From Salaquimonas sp. (GTDB lineage Bacteria > Pseudomonadota > Alphaproteobacteria > Rhizobiales > Rhizobiaceae): a stretch of DNA of 34,506 bases. Shown piece by piece: positions 32,843-34,506 of the stretch (position 1 is its first letter; each line of letters begins with the position of its first letter). The translations under genes were made by a program, and so were the position numbers. The notes beneath the pieces are model-generated. The model was not told the origin of the DNA. It did no database searches and saw nothing but the letters and a program-made list of their open reading frames with translations. Location of the stretch: contig JAJDOK010000099.1 in the NCBI GenBank assembly GCA_022340185.1, positions 1 to 34,506 of the forward strand. Direction: 5' to 3'.

Positions 32843-34096
32843 ATGCGTAAATTCTCCGCCTTCGCCATCGCCCGCGAGGCGATACGCGGCCACAAGGGCT
32901 GGGAACGGCAATGGGAAAGCCCCGAGCCGCGTTCCAATTACGACGTCGTCATCGTCGGCGGGGGCGGTCACGGCCTTGCGACAGCCTATTACCTGGCCAA
33001 GGAACACGGCATCACCAATGTCGCCGTACTCGACAAGGGCTGGCTCGGCGGCGGCAATACCGGGCGCAACACTACCATCATCCGATCCAACTATCTCTAC
33101 GACGAATCCGCCGGCATCTACGACCATGCGGTGAAACTGTGGGAGGGCCTGAGCCAGGACCTCAACTACAACGTCATGTACTCGCCGCGCGGCGTCATGA
33201 TGCTCGCCCACAACGTCCACGACATCCAGGTGTTCAAGCGCCACATCCACGCCAACCGCCTCAACGGCGTCGACAATGAATGGCTGACGCCCGCCGAGGC
33301 CAAGGAATTCTGTCCGCCGCTCAATATCTCCAAGACCGCGCGCTATCCGGTGATGGGCGCTGCCCTGCAGCGGCGCGGCGGCACGGCGCGACATGATGCC
33401 GTCGCCTGGGGCTATGCCCGCGCAGCGTCGGCGATGGGCGTTCACATCATCCAGAATTGCGAGGTCACCGGCATCAACCGTTCGCCCGATGGCGTGGTCA
33501 CCGGCGTCGAGACGACACGCGGCACGATCAATGCGAAAAAGGTTGGTGTCGTCGCCGCTGGCCATTCCTCCGTGCTGATGCAGATGGCAGGCTTGAGAAT
33601 GCCGCTCGAGAGCTATCCGCTGCAGGCGCTGGTCTCCGAACCGGTCAAGCCGTGCTTTCCCTGCGTCGTCATGTCGAACACGGTGCACGCCTATATCTCG
33701 CAATCCGACAAGGGCGAACTGGTGATCGGCGCCGGCACCGACCAGTACACCTCCTATTCACAGCAGGGCGGGCTGCATATTCTCAACCATACGCTCGACG
33801 CCATCTGCGAGATGTTCCCCATGTTCACGCGCATGAAGATGCTACGTTCCTGGGGCGGCATCGTCGACGTCACGCCCGACCGCTCGCCCATCCTGGCGAA
33901 AACCCCGGTCAAGAACCTCTACGTCAATTGCGGCTGGGGCACCGGCGGCTTCAAGGCGACGCCGGGTTCGGGCCACGTCTTCGCCCACACCATCGCCCGC
34001 GACGAGCCGCACACCATCAATGCCGGCTTCACGCTGGAACGCTTCCGCACCGGCCGCCTGATCGACGAAGCGGCGGCGGCGGCGGTGGCGCACTAA
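32843..34096 (+). CDS. soxB: Sarcosine oxidase subunit beta
   Basis: A 417-residue flavoprotein subunit that oxidatively demethylates sarcosine. After the typical start [20 protein letters not shown] comes the FAD motif [17 protein letters not shown] (about 34-50). The [15 protein letters not shown] block follows, then the C-terminal [16 protein letters not shown] flavin-site segment. Length matches heterotetrameric SoxB. GGAG lies about 10 nt before ATG 32843. A cupin gene follows 14 bp downstream, then soxD; soxA and soxG are presumably past the window edge. Confidence 0.96.
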   Translation: MRKFSAFAIAREAIRGHKGWERQWESPEPRSNYDVVIVGGGGHGLATAYYLAKEHGITNVAVLDKGWLGGGNTGRNTTIIRSNYLYDESAGIYDHAVKLWEGLSQDLNYNVMYSPRGVMMLAHNVHDIQVFKRHIHANRLNGVDNEWLTPAEAKEFCPPLNISKTARYPVMGAALQRRGGTARHDAVAWGYARAASAMGVHIIQNCEVTGINRSPDGVVTGVETTRGTINAKKVGVVAAGHSSVLMQMAGLRMPLESYPLQALVSEPVKPCFPCVVMSNTVHAYISQSDKGELVIGAGTDQYTSYSQQGGLHILNHTLDAICEMFPMFTRMKMLRSWGGIVDVTPDRSPILAKTPVKNLYVNCGWGTGGFKATPGSGHVFAHTIARDEPHTINAGFTLERFRTGRLIDEAAAAAVAH

Positions 34097-34110
34097 AGGA
34101 AGGGATTGCC

Positions 34111-34464
34111 ATGCCCGAAGCCGTCAACCTCGCCGAGAAGCTGGCACTCTTCACCGAGCACTGGTCGCCGAAGATCGTCACCACCTACAACGACAACGAC
34201 ATCATGGTGGTGAAGTTCGACGGCGAATTTCCGATGCACAACCACCCGGAGACGGACGATTTCTTCCTTGTCCTCGACGGGCACATCACCATCGAGACCG
34301 AGGACGGCAATGTCGACCTGCGGCCGGGCGAACTCTACGTCGTCCCCAGGGGCGTGATGCACCGTCCCATCGCGCATGGCGAGGCCAAGGTCCTGCTGAT
34401 CGAGCCGCAGGGCGCGCCCAATTCCGGCGACCCGGCGACCGCCGCCACGAAAGTGAGAATCTAA
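34111..34464 (+). CDS. Small cupin-domain protein inside the sarcosine oxidase operon
   Basis: A 117-residue single-domain cupin. Motif 1 is HNHPETDDFFLVLDG, with two His ligands and Asp where Glu is usual. Motif 2 is PGELYVVPRGVMHRP, with the third His. AAGGAAGGGA lies about 6 nt before ATG 34111. It sits between soxB and soxD, which are normally adjacent, and is clearly in the same transcript (14-bp and 7-bp gaps). It may bind metal or a small ligand linked to sarcosine or one-carbon use; its function is not known. Confidence 0.88.
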   Translation: MPEAVNLAEKLALFTEHWSPKIVTTYNDNDIMVVKFDGEFPMHNHPETDDFFLVLDGHITIETEDGNVDLRPGELYVVPRGVMHRPIAHGEAKVLLIEPQGAPNSGDPATAATKVRI

Positions 34465-34471
34465 AAGCGCC

Positions 34472-34506
34472 ATGCTGCTGATCCGCTGCCCCTATTGCGA
34501 GGAAGA
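34472..34506 (+). CDS. soxD: Sarcosine oxidase subunit delta, N-terminus only (runs off the window)
   Basis: The first codons read MLLIRCPYCEE, the SoxD N-terminus with its zinc-binding Cys-x-x-Cys (CPYC). The gene begins 7 bp after the cupin stop and is cut by the window end. The context after soxB supports the call. Confidence 0.8.
   Translation, partial: MLLIRCPYCEE

Noticed and set aside
1-34506. CRISPR arrays, insertion sequences, integrases, tRNA or rRNA genes
   Set aside because: I looked for regularly spaced repeats, transposase motifs and tRNA T-loop signatures and found none that held up.

Overview
The window reads as a chromosomal segment of an alphaproteobacterium of the order Hyphomicrobiales (Rhizobiales), most likely Phyllobacteriaceae or Rhizobiaceae. 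The grounds are the GC-rich wobble positions, an Omp10-type lipoprotein like that of Brucella, a three-gene proton-translocating transhydrogenase, GapR, DUF1036, DUF1244 and DUF882 proteins, a stand-alone rpmJ, and two kinds of rhizobial intergenic palindrome. This placement is inferred from gene content, not from a database search. Most genes are housekeeping or conserved in the order; the accessory material is a small patch near 22.5-24.9 kb.

Layout. 0-7.1 kb, minus strand: an FAD-dependent dehydrogenase cut short by an amber codon at the window edge, a MotA/OmpA-type proton-channel pair, suhB, efp, a Sel1-repeat protein and a ThiE-like protein. 7.3-12.1 kb: a TauE/SafE permease, two divergent DUF465 (YdcH) genes, purE-purK, rpsU and a TPR lipoprotein. 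12.3-18.2 kb, minus strand: the pntAA-pntAB-pntB operon preceded by a small cytochrome-oxidase-subunit-IV-like membrane protein, then pepF-omp10. 18.5-22.1 kb, plus strand: an NtrC-type response regulator and a large DUF882/M15 protein. 22.15 kb, minus strand: gapR. 22.7-24.9 kb: an AT-richer VPLPA-CTERM secreted protein divergent from a LuxR-type regulator. 24.9-29.2 kb: DUF1244, an N-formylglutamate amidohydrolase, an EamA transporter, DUF1036 and pyruvate kinase. 29.3-31.3 kb, minus strand: an alpha/beta hydrolase, a TPR protein and rpmJ. 31.5-34.5 kb, plus strand: ltrA and the start of a sarcosine oxidase operon (soxB, a cupin, and the first codons of soxD).

How the genes relate. purE/purK carry out adjacent purine steps; pntAA/AB/B form one membrane enzyme making NADPH; the MotA/OmpA-like pair should form one ion-driven envelope complex; soxB/soxD belong to heterotetrameric sarcosine oxidase. 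The VPLPA-CTERM/LuxR pair shares a 421-bp intergenic region with two near-identical GGGTAC-type palindromes and looks like a small self-regulated accessory module.

The most unusual non-coding signals are: (1) a two-copy structured repeat (8069-8139 and 31086-31165), each copy just 3' of a small minus-strand gene, with conserved linkers but hairpins whose sequences differ while base pairing is kept; (2) an intrinsic-terminator hairpin lying between a strong promoter and the rpmJ start, which looks like a leader attenuator; (3) the paired palindromes between the VPLPA-CTERM and LuxR genes; (4) the amber codon in the dehydrogenase. I saw no CRISPR array, insertion sequence, integrase, tRNA or rRNA.
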